From JACVRW01 sp963821275 (GTDB lineage: Bacteria > Actinomycetota > Thermoleophilia > Solirubrobacterales > Thermoleophilaceae): 64,000 bases of DNA. The translations under genes and the position numbers were made by a program. A model generated the notes under the pieces. The model searched no databases and was not told the origin of the DNA. It saw only the letters and a program-made list of their open reading frames with translations. The stretch spans positions 1-64,000 of the forward strand of contig CAWGDF010000008.1 in the NCBI GenBank assembly GCA_963821275.1, written 5' to 3'. Each line of letters begins with the position of its first letter. Position 1 is the stretch's first letter. This document shows, piece by piece, positions 34,259 through 43,199 of this stretch.

Positions 34259-34712
34259 GCCAGGCGTCCGGCGCGTCGGTCAGGCGCATCAGGCGCGAGG
34301 GGAGGCGGCCGCCGGCCACGTCGGCCAGCGTCACCTCGTCCACCACCGAGCGCAGGCTCGCCCGCACCGCCACCCAGACGGTCCTCAGGTTCTCGGCTGC
34401 GCCCACGTAGCTCACGTCCTCGGGCGGCTCGCCCCGGACGCTGGCCAGCGGACCGTCGACCGCGCGGATCACCTCGCCCAGCGTGATCTCCTCGGGCGGC
34501 CGGGCCAGCCAGTAGCCGCCCTCCGCTCCGCGCTGGGCTCGTATCAGCCCAGCGTGGCGCAGGTCGATGAGGATGTTCTCCAGGAAGCGGAGCGGTATCT
34601 CCTGGGCCTGGGAGATGCGCTCGCCCTTCACCGGGCCTTCCTCGGCCGTGGCCAGCTCGAGCGACGCCCGCACCGCATAGTCCGCCTTCGCCGAGACCCG
34701 CACGGGACTCAT
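34248..34712 (-). CDS. Rrf2-family transcriptional regulator (CymR-like)
   Basis: The ATG at 34712 gives 154 residues; the longer frame upstream is antisense to truA. The winged-helix N-terminus reads VSAKADYAVRASLELA, the recognition region LRFLENILIDLRHAGLIRAQ and the wing RGAEGGYWLARPPEEITLGE, all standard Rrf2. There are no cysteines, so it does not bind an Fe-S cluster like IscR or NsrR. Cysteine-free Rrf2 proteins include CymR, the regulator of cysteine metabolism. Convergent placement on the sulfate importer makes a role in sulfur control likely by inference. It is divergent from truA (36 bp). Confidence 0.9.
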   Translation of the reverse strand: MSPVRVSAKADYAVRASLELATAEEGPVKGERISQAQEIPLRFLENILIDLRHAGLIRAQRGAEGGYWLARPPEEITLGEVIRAVDGPLASVRGEPPEDVSYVGAAENLRTVWVAVRASLRSVVDEVTLADVAGGRLPSRLMRLTDAPDAWLRR

Positions 34713-34748
34713 TCTGCCTAACGCGGATGAGCGGATACGCTCGGCGGC

Positions 34749-35474
34749 GTGGGCGACGGTGGGGCGCAGACCGCACGGCTGCTGCTGGAGTACGACGGCA
34801 CGGAGTTCGCGGGCTGGGCCCGCCAGCCGGGCCTGCGGACCGTGCAGGGCGTGACCGAGCAGGCACTCGAGACCATCCTGCGGCGGCCCGTCACCCTCAC
34901 CGTGGCCGGGCGCACCGACCGCGGCGTCCACGCCCGCGGCCAGGTGGCCAGCCACGCCGGTGAGCCGGCGCCGCTTCGCAACCTGAACGCCGTGCTGCCT
35001 CACGACGTCAGCGTCATGGCCAGCGAGCCGGCCCCTGACGGCTTCGACGCCCGCCGCGACGCCCGCAGCCGCACCTACCGCTACCGCGTACTCACCCGCT
35101 CGGCGCCAAGCCCGTTCGAGACCGGCCGCGCGCTCTGGTGGCCGCAGCCGGTCGACCGTGCCCGGCTCGACCAGTGCGCCGCCCAGCTTCCCGGCACACA
35201 CGATTTCACTGCGTTCACTCCGACCGAGACCGACCACGTGCGCTTCGAGCGCGACGTGCTGCGAGCCGAATGGCTGGCCGATGGCCCCGACGTGATCGCC
35301 TTCGTGATCGAGGCCGACAGCTTCATGCGCAACATGGTCCGGATCCTGGTCGGAACCATGCTCGGCGGTGTCAGGTCAAGCGAGCTCAGGCGACTCCTGG
35401 AGGGAAGGCCGCGCGGTGAGGCGGGGGTGACCGCACCGCCGCAAGGTCTTTACCTGGAGTCGGTCTCCTACTGA
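34749..35474 (+). CDS. truA: tRNA pseudouridine(38-40) synthase TruA
   Basis: The 241-residue product with a GTG start isomerises uridines 38-40 in the tRNA anticodon arm. The catalytic Asp is in GRTDRGVHARGQV (about residue 57). Further family segments are RLLLEYDGTEFAGWARQPG, YRYRVLTRS, FTPTETDH and the C-terminal FMRNMVRILVGTMLGGV. Length is normal. It is followed by surE (14-bp gap) and ligA in one direction, a plausible operon. Confidence 0.95.
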   Translation: MGDGGAQTARLLLEYDGTEFAGWARQPGLRTVQGVTEQALETILRRPVTLTVAGRTDRGVHARGQVASHAGEPAPLRNLNAVLPHDVSVMASEPAPDGFDARRDARSRTYRYRVLTRSAPSPFETGRALWWPQPVDRARLDQCAAQLPGTHDFTAFTPTETDHVRFERDVLRAEWLADGPDVIAFVIEADSFMRNMVRILVGTMLGGVRSSELRRLLEGRPRGEAGVTAPPQGLYLESVSY

Positions 35475-35488
35475 GTACTCTCGCCCCT

Positions 35489-36310
35489 GTGAAGGTTCTC
35501 CTTACCAACGACGACGGCATCACCGCCACCGGCCTCAACGTGATGCGTGAGGCGCTGCTCGAGGTCCCGGGCATCGAGCTGGCGGTGATCGCGCCGGACT
35601 CCAACCGCTCGGCCACCGCCCGTAGCATCACCTTTCGCGAGCCGCTGTGGGTGGACGAGGTGGAGTTCGGCGACGGCACCACCGGCTTCGCCACCGACGG
35701 CACGCCCGTGGACTGCGTGCGCTTCGCCGTCCTGGGGCTGCTCGAGTTCGAGCCCGAGGTGATCGTCTCCGGAATCAACCACGGTCCCAACCTCGGCGAC
35801 GACATCACCTATTCGGGCACCGTTGCGGCGGCGCTCGAGGGGGTGGTGCTCGGGCTGCCGGCGATCGCGGTGTCGCAGCAGGCCGACCACGGCGAGCTGG
35901 ACTTCCGCTCCGGCCGGACCTGGAGCCGCGAGGGCTTCCGGGCCGCCGCGACCTTCGTGGCCCGCATGGTGGAGGAGCTGGAGAGCGTGCCGATGCCCGA
36001 GGGCACGCTGCTGAACGTCAACTGCCCCGCCGGAGAGATCAAGGGCGTCTGTGCCTGCCGGCTGGGCAAGCGGGTCTACAACGACAGCATGGAGCTCACC
36101 GAGGAGGACTCGGGCGGGCGCCGCCGCTACCGCATCTACAACGAACAGCCCAGCTTCGAGCAGGAGGACGGCACCGACTTCGCCGCGATCGCCGACCGCC
36201 GCATCGCCGTGACCCCGCTGCACTTCGACCTCACCGACCAAGCCGGCGTCGAGGAGCTGGCCGGCTTCGACCTCGACGCCCTGGTGCGCCCGGCGGCGCG
36301 GGAAGTGTGA
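35489..36310 (+). CDS. surE: 5'/3'-nucleotidase SurE
   Basis: The 273-residue metal-dependent nucleoside-monophosphate phosphatase has a GTG start. The N-terminal motif LLTNDDGITATGL carries the Asp-Asp metal pair, followed by APDSNRSATARSIT, DGTPVDCVRFAV and the NHGPNLGDDITYSGTVAAA loop with the Asn ligand. The C-terminus includes TDFAAIADRRIAVTPLHFD. The gene overlaps ligA by 4 nt (GTGA). Confidence 0.95.
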   Translation: MKVLLTNDDGITATGLNVMREALLEVPGIELAVIAPDSNRSATARSITFREPLWVDEVEFGDGTTGFATDGTPVDCVRFAVLGLLEFEPEVIVSGINHGPNLGDDITYSGTVAAALEGVVLGLPAIAVSQQADHGELDFRSGRTWSREGFRAAATFVARMVEELESVPMPEGTLLNVNCPAGEIKGVCACRLGKRVYNDSMELTEEDSGGRRRYRIYNEQPSFEQEDGTDFAAIADRRIAVTPLHFDLTDQAGVEELAGFDLDALVRPAAREV

Positions 36311-38319
36311 GCCCCGCGCCCGCTGAGAGGGCCGCCGAGCTGCGGCGTGAGCTGGACCACCACGGGCACCGCTACTACGTCCTCGACGACCCGGAGATCT
36401 CGGACGCCGACTACGACGTCCTGCTCAACGAGCTGCGCGACCTCGAGGCCGAGCATCCCGAGCTGCTGACCCCCGACTCGCCGACCCAGCGCACCGGCGG
36501 GGAGCCGCTCGACAAGTTCGAGCAGGTGCGCCATCTGCAGCCGATGCTGTCGCTGGCCAACGCGCGCAACGAGGAGGAGATGGCCGCTTGGGTGGCGCGG
36601 GCGGAGCGAAACCTGGCCCGCCAGGGCGTGGAGCTGGGAGACGTGCGCTTCGTCACCGAGCCCAAGATCGACGGCCTGGCCATATCGCTGGTGTACGAGG
36701 ACGGCCTGCTCGTGCGCGGCGCCACCCGCGGCAACGGCGAGATCGGCGAGCAGGTGACCCAGAACCTGCGCACGATCCGGGCGATTCCGCTGCGGGTGGA
36801 GGACGCCCCGCCGCTGCTGGAGGTGCGGGGCGAGGTGTACCTGCCGCTCGCGGCCTTCGCCCGCCTAAACGAGCAGCGCGCTGAGGCCGGAGAGCCCACC
36901 TACGCGAACCCGCGCAACACCGCCGCGGGCTCGATCCGCCAGCTCGACCCGCAGCTCGCGGCGGCGCGGCCGCTGTCGATCTGGTGTTACGGCATCGGCG
37001 CCGTCGAGGGGCTCGAGTTCCCGACCCACCACGAGTGGCTCGACTGGCTCCGCGACCACGGCTTCCGCGTGAATGCCGAGTCCGAGGTCTACGACACGGT
37101 CGAGGAGGTCGTGACCGCCTGCAAGGAGTGGGAGGCGCGGCGCGACCGGCTCGACTTCGAGATCGACGGAGTGGTGGTCAAGGTCGACGACCTGGAGCTG
37201 CAGCGGCAGCTGGGGGTTGTGGGCCGCGAGCCGCGCGGGGCCATCGCCTGGAAGTTCGCCCCCACCACTGCGATCACCACCCTCCAGAAGGTGGCCTGGA
37301 ACGTGGGCCGCACCGGGCACATGGTGCCCTTCGCCCAGCTGGAGCCGGTGCAGGTCTCGGGCGTGACGGTCAAGCTGGCCACGCTGCACAACGAGGAGGA
37401 CCTGCGCAGAAAAGACGTGCGGGAGGGCGACGAGGTGATCGTGATGCGGGCCGGCGACGTGATCCCTCAGGTGGTCTCGCCCACGGCCAAGGCCCAGCGG
37501 GCCAGGCGCCGCGGCCCGGCGCCCGAGCCGCCGGCCGAATGTCCGGCCTGCGGAACCCCGACGGTGAAGCCGGAGGAAGGGGTGTGGACGATCTGCCCCA
37601 ACCGCGCCTCCTGCCCGGGGCAGGTGTTCCAGGCGGTCAAGCACTTCGTGGGGGCGCTGGACATCGACGGCCTGGGCGAGGAGAACGCGCGCCGCTTCCT
37701 GGAGGAGGGCCTGATCCGCGACGTGGCCGACCTGTACGACCTGACCGTGGAGCGGCTGAGCGAGCTCGACGGCTTCGGCGCCGTGTCGGCGGGCAACCTG
37801 GTGAGTGCCATTCAGGCCTCGAAGGAGCAGCCGTTCGAGCGTGTGCTGTACGGCCTGGGAATTCCGGGCGTCGGCTTCGTGAACGCGCGCAACCTCGCGC
37901 GCCACCTACGGTCCATGGACGCCCTGCTGGACGCCGGCGAGGAGGAGCTCACGGCGGTCGAGGGCATGGGCCCGATCATGGCCCGCACCGTGCATCAGAC
38001 GCTGTCGGAGGAGCGCACGCGCGAGCTGGTGGAGAAGCTGCGTGCCCGCGGGCTGACGCTGGAGGAAACCGGGCCGGCCCCGCCCGCCGAGGGGCTGCTG
38101 GTGGGCAAGACGCTGGTGATCACCGGCACGCTGCCCACCCTCACGCGGCCGGAGGCCACCGAGCGCATCGAGGCCGCCGGCGGCAAGGTCACCGGCTCGG
38201 TGTCGAAGAAGACCGACTACCTGGTGGCCGGGGAGGACCCGGGGAGCAAGTACACGAAGGCCCAGGAGGCGGGCACGGAGATCCTCGACGAGGAGGCCTT
38301 GCTGGAGCTCCTGCGCTAG
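36307..38319 (+). CDS. ligA: NAD-dependent DNA ligase LigA
   Basis: The GTG at 36307, overlapping surE by 4 nt, gives 670 residues, the normal length. In order: domain Ia (YYVLDDPEISDADYDVL), adenylation domain with nucleophile Lys in EPKIDGLAIS (about 117), OB fold, Cys4 zinc finger (CPACGTP ... CPNRASC, about 413-437), HhH domains (DIDGLGEENARRFL, GIPGVGFVNARNLA) and the BRCT domain (GKTLVITGTLPTLTR ... KTDYLVAGEDPGSK). It seals nicks during replication and repair. An internal open frame on the same strand is a shadow. Confidence 0.96.
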   Translation: MSPAPAERAAELRRELDHHGHRYYVLDDPEISDADYDVLLNELRDLEAEHPELLTPDSPTQRTGGEPLDKFEQVRHLQPMLSLANARNEEEMAAWVARAERNLARQGVELGDVRFVTEPKIDGLAISLVYEDGLLVRGATRGNGEIGEQVTQNLRTIRAIPLRVEDAPPLLEVRGEVYLPLAAFARLNEQRAEAGEPTYANPRNTAAGSIRQLDPQLAAARPLSIWCYGIGAVEGLEFPTHHEWLDWLRDHGFRVNAESEVYDTVEEVVTACKEWEARRDRLDFEIDGVVVKVDDLELQRQLGVVGREPRGAIAWKFAPTTAITTLQKVAWNVGRTGHMVPFAQLEPVQVSGVTVKLATLHNEEDLRRKDVREGDEVIVMRAGDVIPQVVSPTAKAQRARRRGPAPEPPAECPACGTPTVKPEEGVWTICPNRASCPGQVFQAVKHFVGALDIDGLGEENARRFLEEGLIRDVADLYDLTVERLSELDGFGAVSAGNLVSAIQASKEQPFERVLYGLGIPGVGFVNARNLARHLRSMDALLDAGEEELTAVEGMGPIMARTVHQTLSEERTRELVEKLRARGLTLEETGPAPPAEGLLVGKTLVITGTLPTLTRPEATERIEAAGGKVTGSVSKKTDYLVAGEDPGSKYTKAQEAGTEILDEEALLELLR

Positions 38320-38357
38320 CGCCGGTGAATTGCTGTAGAGCCGTGGCGCCCGGACAC

Positions 38358-39590
38358 TCAGTCCCGGACGCCCGCCAGCGCCTGCGCCATCCGGTCCTGC
38401 AGTCCCCGGGCGCCTCCCGGATAGACGCCGTTCATGAGGACCGAGAAGGCGTAGAGGTCGCCCGAGCGCGCCGTGCAGTAGCCCGACAGCGCGCTTACGT
38501 TGGAGAGCGTTCCCGTCTTGGCCCGGCAGCGTCCGCGGGCCGGCCCGCCGCGCATCCGCGTGCCCAGGGTGCCGTCGCGTCCGGCGATCGGGAGCGAGGC
38601 GTACCAGGCATCGAACTCGTCCCGCCCGGCCATGGCCTCGAGGAGGCGGACGACGCGGTAGGGCGAGGCCCGGTTGCCCCGGGACAGGCCGGAGCCGTCG
38701 CGCAGGCGGGCGCGGGCGCCCAGCTCGGTGGCGAAGCGCGCCGCGAACCGGGCGCCGGCGCCGGTGGTGCCCACGCCCGTCGCCTGGCGGCCCAGCCCCT
38801 TGAGCAGCATCTCGGCGGCGAAGTTGTCCGATGGCTTGTTGGTGATGCGCACCAGCTGGGACATCGGCGGCGAGTCGACGCTGGCCAGCACGTCCGCGCC
38901 CGCGGGGGTGGGGCCCACCGCCGGCCTGCGCCGCACGCTGATGCCGCGTCGCTCCAGAGCCCGGTCGAGACGGGCGGCCGCGAACTGGGGCGGGTTGGTC
39001 TGGAAGGAGCTGCCGCTCTCGTCGCCGAGCCCGCGGTTGTAGGCGAGGGCACTCAGCGGGCCCACCCAGATCGAGGTCCCGTACCCCGACTCCGGCCCGC
39101 CGCGGCGGGAGTCGAACTCGGATTCGTCTCCGACCACCCGGCCGGTCACGCGCTCGATGCCCGCCTTCCCCAGGCCCGCGGCAAGCCCCTCGACGGTGGC
39201 CCCGGTCCCGTAGGCGCGGCGGGTGAAGCGCCGGCTCCCGAAGGTGGGGTCGCCGCCGCCGTGCAGGTAGAGGTCGCCCCGCCAGACGCCGTCCGCGGCC
39301 CGCCCCACGCCGCGCACCTCGGTGCCCAGCGTGCCCTCGGTGCCGAACTGCGCCAGCGCGGCCGCGGTGGTGAACAGCTTGGTGTTCGAGGCCAGGATCC
39401 GGGACCGCCCGGCGCGCCAGCGGAAAACGGTCTCGGCGTCGGTCAGGTTGACCACGTAGGCGCCGGAGTAGGCGCCCGCGGCGCGCGCGTAGCGGCCGAG
39501 CTTGGAGACCAGAGCGCGATCCGCGCCGAAGGCGGGCGCTGTAACCGCAAGGCACAGCAGGACGGCCACAAACGGGGCGAGGCGGCGCAT
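38358..39590 (-). CDS. dacB: D-alanyl-D-alanine carboxypeptidase/endopeptidase (PBP4, S13 family)
   Basis: The ATG at 39590 gives 410 residues with a signal peptide (FVAVLLCLAVTAPAFGA). The active-site set is complete: SxxK in ILASNTKLFTTAAAL, SxN in KPSDNFAAEMLLKG and KTG in AKTGTLSNVSALSGYC. The insert domain between SxxK and SxN is shorter than in E. coli PBP4. It trims or cleaves peptidoglycan cross-links. It is convergent with ligA (38 bp) and divergent from the patatin gene. Confidence 0.92.
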   Translation of the reverse strand: MRRLAPFVAVLLCLAVTAPAFGADRALVSKLGRYARAAGAYSGAYVVNLTDAETVFRWRAGRSRILASNTKLFTTAAALAQFGTEGTLGTEVRGVGRAADGVWRGDLYLHGGGDPTFGSRRFTRRAYGTGATVEGLAAGLGKAGIERVTGRVVGDESEFDSRRGGPESGYGTSIWVGPLSALAYNRGLGDESGSSFQTNPPQFAAARLDRALERRGISVRRRPAVGPTPAGADVLASVDSPPMSQLVRITNKPSDNFAAEMLLKGLGRQATGVGTTGAGARFAARFATELGARARLRDGSGLSRGNRASPYRVVRLLEAMAGRDEFDAWYASLPIAGRDGTLGTRMRGGPARGRCRAKTGTLSNVSALSGYCTARSGDLYAFSVLMNGVYPGGARGLQDRMAQALAGVRD

Positions 39591-39687
39591 CAGAGGCAGA
39601 AAACACGCTAGCCGCCGCCTCGGAGCGGTGTGTCCAGCCGGCTCTACCCGCGCCCGCGGGAGCATCATGGACAATACTCGGGAGTAG

Positions 39688-40956
39688 ATGGGCGACGTCG
39701 TCAAGCTCGAGAAGCCGGCCCGGAAGGCACGCAAGGCCACGGGCAAGCCGTCGCGGCGCCGGCCGGCGCGTTCCCGGACGGCCCTGGTGCTGGGGGGCGG
39801 CGGGTTCACGGGCGGGGTGTACGAGATCGGCGCACTGCGGGCGCTCGACCTGCTCGCTGTCAACCGCACGGTCAACCAGTTCGACGTCTACGTGGGCACC
39901 AGCGCGGGCTCGTTCGTGGCCGCGCTGGCCGCCAACGGCGTGACCCCCGAGGAGATGATGCGGGTGGTCAACCAGCAGGTTCCCACCCCCTTCCGGGACG
40001 TGGACCGGGGCACGCTGATGCGGCCCAACGCGCTGGAGTTCGCCCAGAGCGCCGCGCTGATGCCGCTGCGCATGCTCGGGCTGGCGCGCTCACTGGTCTC
40101 CCAGCTGCGCGGCGCGTCGCTGATCGACCTCGCGGTGGGCTTTGCCGAGGCGCTCCCCTCCGGCCTCTACGACGGGCACGGCATCCAGGAGTACCTCGAG
40201 GCCGTGCTCAGCGACCCGGACCGGGTGAACGACTTCCGCCTGCTGGAGAACGAGCTCTTTCTCACCGCCACCGACCTCGACACGTGCGAGCGCATCGTGC
40301 TCGGCGGCCCGGATTGGGGGGACGTGCCGATCGCCCGGGCGGTTGCCGCGTCCACTGCGCTGCCGATGGTCTACAAGCCGGTGGAGATCAAGGGCCGCCA
40401 TCTCGTGGACGGGGGCATCCGCTCGACCACCAACCTGGACGTGGCGGTGGAGGCCGGCGCGACCTTCGTGATCGTCGTCAACCCGCTCGTGCCCTACGTG
40501 AATGACTTCCAGAAGGTCATCCCGACGATGATGGGCAGCCGCGTGCGCCGCGTGCGCGACATGGGCTTCCCGCACATCGGCTACCAGGCCTTCAAGCTGA
40601 TGGCCCACCAGCGCCTGCACGAGGCGGTCAGCCACTGGAAGGAGAGCTATCCAGGCGTCGACATCATCCTGATCGAGCCCGACCCCAACGACGAGCTGAT
40701 GTTCGAGACCAACGTGCTCAACTTCAGCCGGCGCGTGGAGATAGCGCGCCACGGGTTCGAGTCGGTAACGCTGCGGCTGGCCTCCGACTACGACGACATC
40801 AAGGCGGTGTGCGCTCGGCACGGGATCGAGATCTCGGCCACCCGCGTGCGTAAGGTCGTGCGAAAGAGCGTCAAGGAGCCCGAGCGGACCGCAGCCTGGC
40901 GGCGCATCCTGGAGCAGACCACGGGCGCGCTGCTGCGGCAGTCGGACGACGCCTAG
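39688..40956 (+). CDS. Patatin-like phospholipase
   Basis: The 422-residue product has a basic N-terminal tail (about 1-30, Lys/Arg-rich), no signal peptide, then the patatin core: oxyanion loop LVLGGGGFTGGVYE, nucleophile elbow YVGTSAGSFVA and DGG in HLVDGGIRSTTNLDV. It should hydrolyse acyl esters of phospholipids at the inner leaflet. It is distinct from the patatin domain of the MFS fusion at 1631-3898, as it lacks the cNMP domain. It ends exactly where the convergent methyltransferase gene stop lies. Confidence 0.9.
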   Translation: MGDVVKLEKPARKARKATGKPSRRRPARSRTALVLGGGGFTGGVYEIGALRALDLLAVNRTVNQFDVYVGTSAGSFVAALAANGVTPEEMMRVVNQQVPTPFRDVDRGTLMRPNALEFAQSAALMPLRMLGLARSLVSQLRGASLIDLAVGFAEALPSGLYDGHGIQEYLEAVLSDPDRVNDFRLLENELFLTATDLDTCERIVLGGPDWGDVPIARAVAASTALPMVYKPVEIKGRHLVDGGIRSTTNLDVAVEAGATFVIVVNPLVPYVNDFQKVIPTMMGSRVRRVRDMGFPHIGYQAFKLMAHQRLHEAVSHWKESYPGVDIILIEPDPNDELMFETNVLNFSRRVEIARHGFESVTLRLASDYDDIKAVCARHGIEISATRVRKVVRKSVKEPERTAAWRRILEQTTGALLRQSDDA

Positions 40957-41586
40957 CTACCGCGCCACGCCCAGGATCCGCGGCGCCGCGAAGTATTCGG
41001 CCGGCGCCGGCTGGTAGTGGAAGCGGCGCAGGCGCTCGAAGGAGAACCCGGCGGCCTCGATCGCGCCGGCGGTGTCGCGATCGCAGTGGCAGCCGCCGAA
41101 CAGCAGGGGGGTCACGCGGCCGGCAATGCGCTGCCAGCGAGCGTGGCGCTGATCGTCGGCGATCACGTGCTCGTAGACGCGTAGCTCGCCGCCGGGCACC
41201 ACCACCCGCCTGATCTCGGCCAAGGCAGCGGCCTGGTCGGGGACCGAGCAGAGCACCTGGCAGGCCACGGCGGCGTCGAAGCTGTCGTCGGCGAAGGGCA
41301 GCTTCTGGGCGAGGCCGTCGGCCACCCGCACCGGTACGGCGGCCTGCTCGGCCGCCTCGGTGGCCCGGTCGCGCAGGTAGGCCTCGGGCTCCACCGCCAC
41401 CAGCTCGGTGACCTCGGGACCGAAGAGACCGAAGTTCACGCCGTTGCCCGCGCCCACCTCGAGCACCCGGCCGCGGAGGCCGGCGAGCAGCTCCTCTCGG
41501 ATCGCGAGCTCCTCGCCCTCGGTCGCGCGGGCGGAGATCCGGTGGCAGAGCCGGGCGAAGAGGGGGTGGTGGACCCGGTCGGACAT
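40957..41586 (-). CDS. Class I SAM-dependent methyltransferase
   Basis: The 209-residue product has motif I RVLEVGAGNGVNFGLF, an acidic VAVEPEAYL after strand 2, and the post-I pattern LPFADDSFDAAVACQVLCSV of the Methyltransf_11/UbiE group. The C-terminal FHYQPAPAEYFAAPRILGVA resembles METTL7-like/phospholipid or thiol methyltransferases. The substrate cannot be fixed. The start overlaps the aminotransferase stop by one base, so the pair is probably one unit. Confidence 0.85.
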   Translation of the reverse strand: MSDRVHHPLFARLCHRISARATEGEELAIREELLAGLRGRVLEVGAGNGVNFGLFGPEVTELVAVEPEAYLRDRATEAAEQAAVPVRVADGLAQKLPFADDSFDAAVACQVLCSVPDQAAALAEIRRVVVPGGELRVYEHVIADDQRHARWQRIAGRVTPLLFGGCHCDRDTAGAIEAAGFSFERLRRFHYQPAPAEYFAAPRILGVAR

Positions 41587-42674
41587 CAGCCCAGCGCGTT
41601 GTCGATAGCGCGGACGAGCCGGTCGGTGGCGGCGGCCTCACGGACGCTCACCCGCACGTGGTCGTCGGCGCCGAGCGGGCCGCCGGGCGCCACGACCACT
41701 CCTTGGCGGAGCAGGCGGGCCGCGAGCTCGGCGCCGCTCAGGCCGCCCGCGGCCAGCCATACGAAGTTGGCCTGGCTGTCGCTGGCCTCGAGGCCCCGCT
41801 TGCGCAGCGCCTCCAGCAGCCGCGTCCGCTCGCGGATCACCATCGCGCGGCGGCGCTCGATCTCCCCGTCCCCCGCGCGCAGGGCGTACTCCACAGCGGC
41901 CTGGGTGAGCGCGTTCACTCCCAGCACCGGGGCGACGGCGCTCAGCAGGCGCGGATCCGAGCCCACCGCGTAGCCGGCCCGCAGGCCGGACAGCCCGTAG
42001 GCCTTCGAGAAGGTGCGCACCACCAGGAGGCGGGGGAAGGCCTCGACGAGGGCCAGGCAGGCGTCCATGTGCTCGACGTCCTGGAAGTGAACGAGTGCCT
42101 CGTCGAGCAGCACGTGCACCTCCGACGGCAGGGCGGCCAGCAGCGCACCGAGCTGCTCTGCGGGCAGGTAGTCGCCGGTGGGGTCGTTGGGGTTGCACAG
42201 CACCAGCGCCCTGGTGTGCTCGCCCACCGCCTCCAGCAGCGGTCCATCCTCCACCGGCACGGGCCGGGCGCCGGCATGGGCCGCGAGCAGCGGGTAGAGC
42301 GGGTAGGAGGGCCAGGGCATCAGCAGCTCGTCGCCCTCGGAGAGCAGAGCGAGCGCGGCGGCCTGCAGCAGCTCCGCCGCTCCGTTGCCGAGCACGATGC
42401 GCTCCGGGTCCACCCCGTGGCGCTCGGCGAGGAGGCGTCGCACGCCGGCCGCGTGACGGTCCGGGTAGCCGTTGACCCGGCCACGTGCGCGGGCTATCGC
42501 GGCGTTCACGATCTCCGAGTGGGGCAGCTCGGGCCACTCGGTGCCGGACAGGTCGAGGTCGGGAACGCGTTCGAGAGCCAGGCGCCGCTCACGCCGGCGC
42601 CGCTCACGCCGATGGAGGTTCAGCAGCGCCTCGTCGATGTCGTCGAACTGCCGGTAGTAGTCACGGAAGCCCAC
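41586..42674 (-). CDS. PLP-dependent class I/II aminotransferase (HisC-like)
   Basis: The 362-residue product has PLP-binding elements VLGNGAAELLQ, LCNPNDPTGDYL (Asn), DEALVHF (Asp) and Schiff-base Lys in TFSKAYGLSGLRAGY, with C-terminal Arg in DDHVRVSVREA. The pattern is closest to histidinol-phosphate aminotransferase and threonine-phosphate decarboxylase-like proteins. No histidine or cobalamin genes adjoin it, so the substrate is open. An Arg-rich start (RRERRRRERRLALER) precedes the core. Confidence 0.85.
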   Translation of the reverse strand: MGFRDYYRQFDDIDEALLNLHRRERRRRERRLALERVPDLDLSGTEWPELPHSEIVNAAIARARGRVNGYPDRHAAGVRRLLAERHGVDPERIVLGNGAAELLQAAALALLSEGDELLMPWPSYPLYPLLAAHAGARPVPVEDGPLLEAVGEHTRALVLCNPNDPTGDYLPAEQLGALLAALPSEVHVLLDEALVHFQDVEHMDACLALVEAFPRLLVVRTFSKAYGLSGLRAGYAVGSDPRLLSAVAPVLGVNALTQAAVEYALRAGDGEIERRRAMVIRERTRLLEALRKRGLEASDSQANFVWLAAGGLSGAELAARLLRQGVVVAPGGPLGADDHVRVSVREAAATDRLVRAIDNALG

Positions 42675-42687
42675 GTCCGCGATGAGG

Positions 42688-43161
42688 TCAGCTGTTGGGG
42701 GCGAGGGTCGGCCCGGGCCCCTGGATGAGGAGGAACCAGACCGTGAAGGCCAGGGCCGCTGCGACCACGCTCACCCCGAAGATCCGCTCGAGCGCGCCTC
42801 GCTCCTGGTCGTGGCCCGCGGCGCGGCGCACGAGCTTCCAGGCATGATCCACGTGCTTGCCCAGCGCCATGGTGAGCAGCAGCGAGGTCAGGCAGCCCAG
42901 CATGATCGTGCCGATGCCGGCGGTCACGTAGCCGGTGAGGTAGTCGACCTGGGATCCCACCCAGAGCCAGCCCAAGGGCTGCGGGCCCAGGAGCGAGAGG
43001 CACAGCAACAGCTCGACGGCGAGCAGGCCATAGGCCAGCGCGGCGTCGGCGCGGCGTCGGCGCTCGGAGGACGGCAGCGCGCGCCGATAGCGCACCGGAC
43101 CCGTGCCGGGACGCCGCCCGATGAACAAGCCTCCGGTGTCGGTGGGATCGTTGCTGGCCAT
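42688..43161 (-). CDS. Small membrane protein, function unknown
   Basis: The 157-residue product has a soluble N-terminal 40 residues followed by three transmembrane helices: AYGLLAVELLLCLSLLG, YVTAGIGTIMLGCLTSLLLT and GVSVVAAALAFTVWFLLI. Between helices 2 and 3 lies a basic loop (HVDHAWKLVRRAAGHDQERG). No family is recognised. It is 13 bp upstream of the aminotransferase on the same strand. Confidence 0.7.
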   Translation of the reverse strand: MASNDPTDTGGLFIGRRPGTGPVRYRRALPSSERRRRADAALAYGLLAVELLLCLSLLGPQPLGWLWVGSQVDYLTGYVTAGIGTIMLGCLTSLLLTMALGKHVDHAWKLVRRAAGHDQERGALERIFGVSVVAAALAFTVWFLLIQGPGPTLAPNS

Positions 43162-43199
43162 TGACGGGCGGCCGGATGAAGAGGGGCCGCCCTCTGACC

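Noticed and set aside
36984..39611. 875-codon plus-strand ORF across ligA and dacB
   Set aside because: Low-complexity Gly/Arg/Ala translation in a shadow frame of two well-identified genes.
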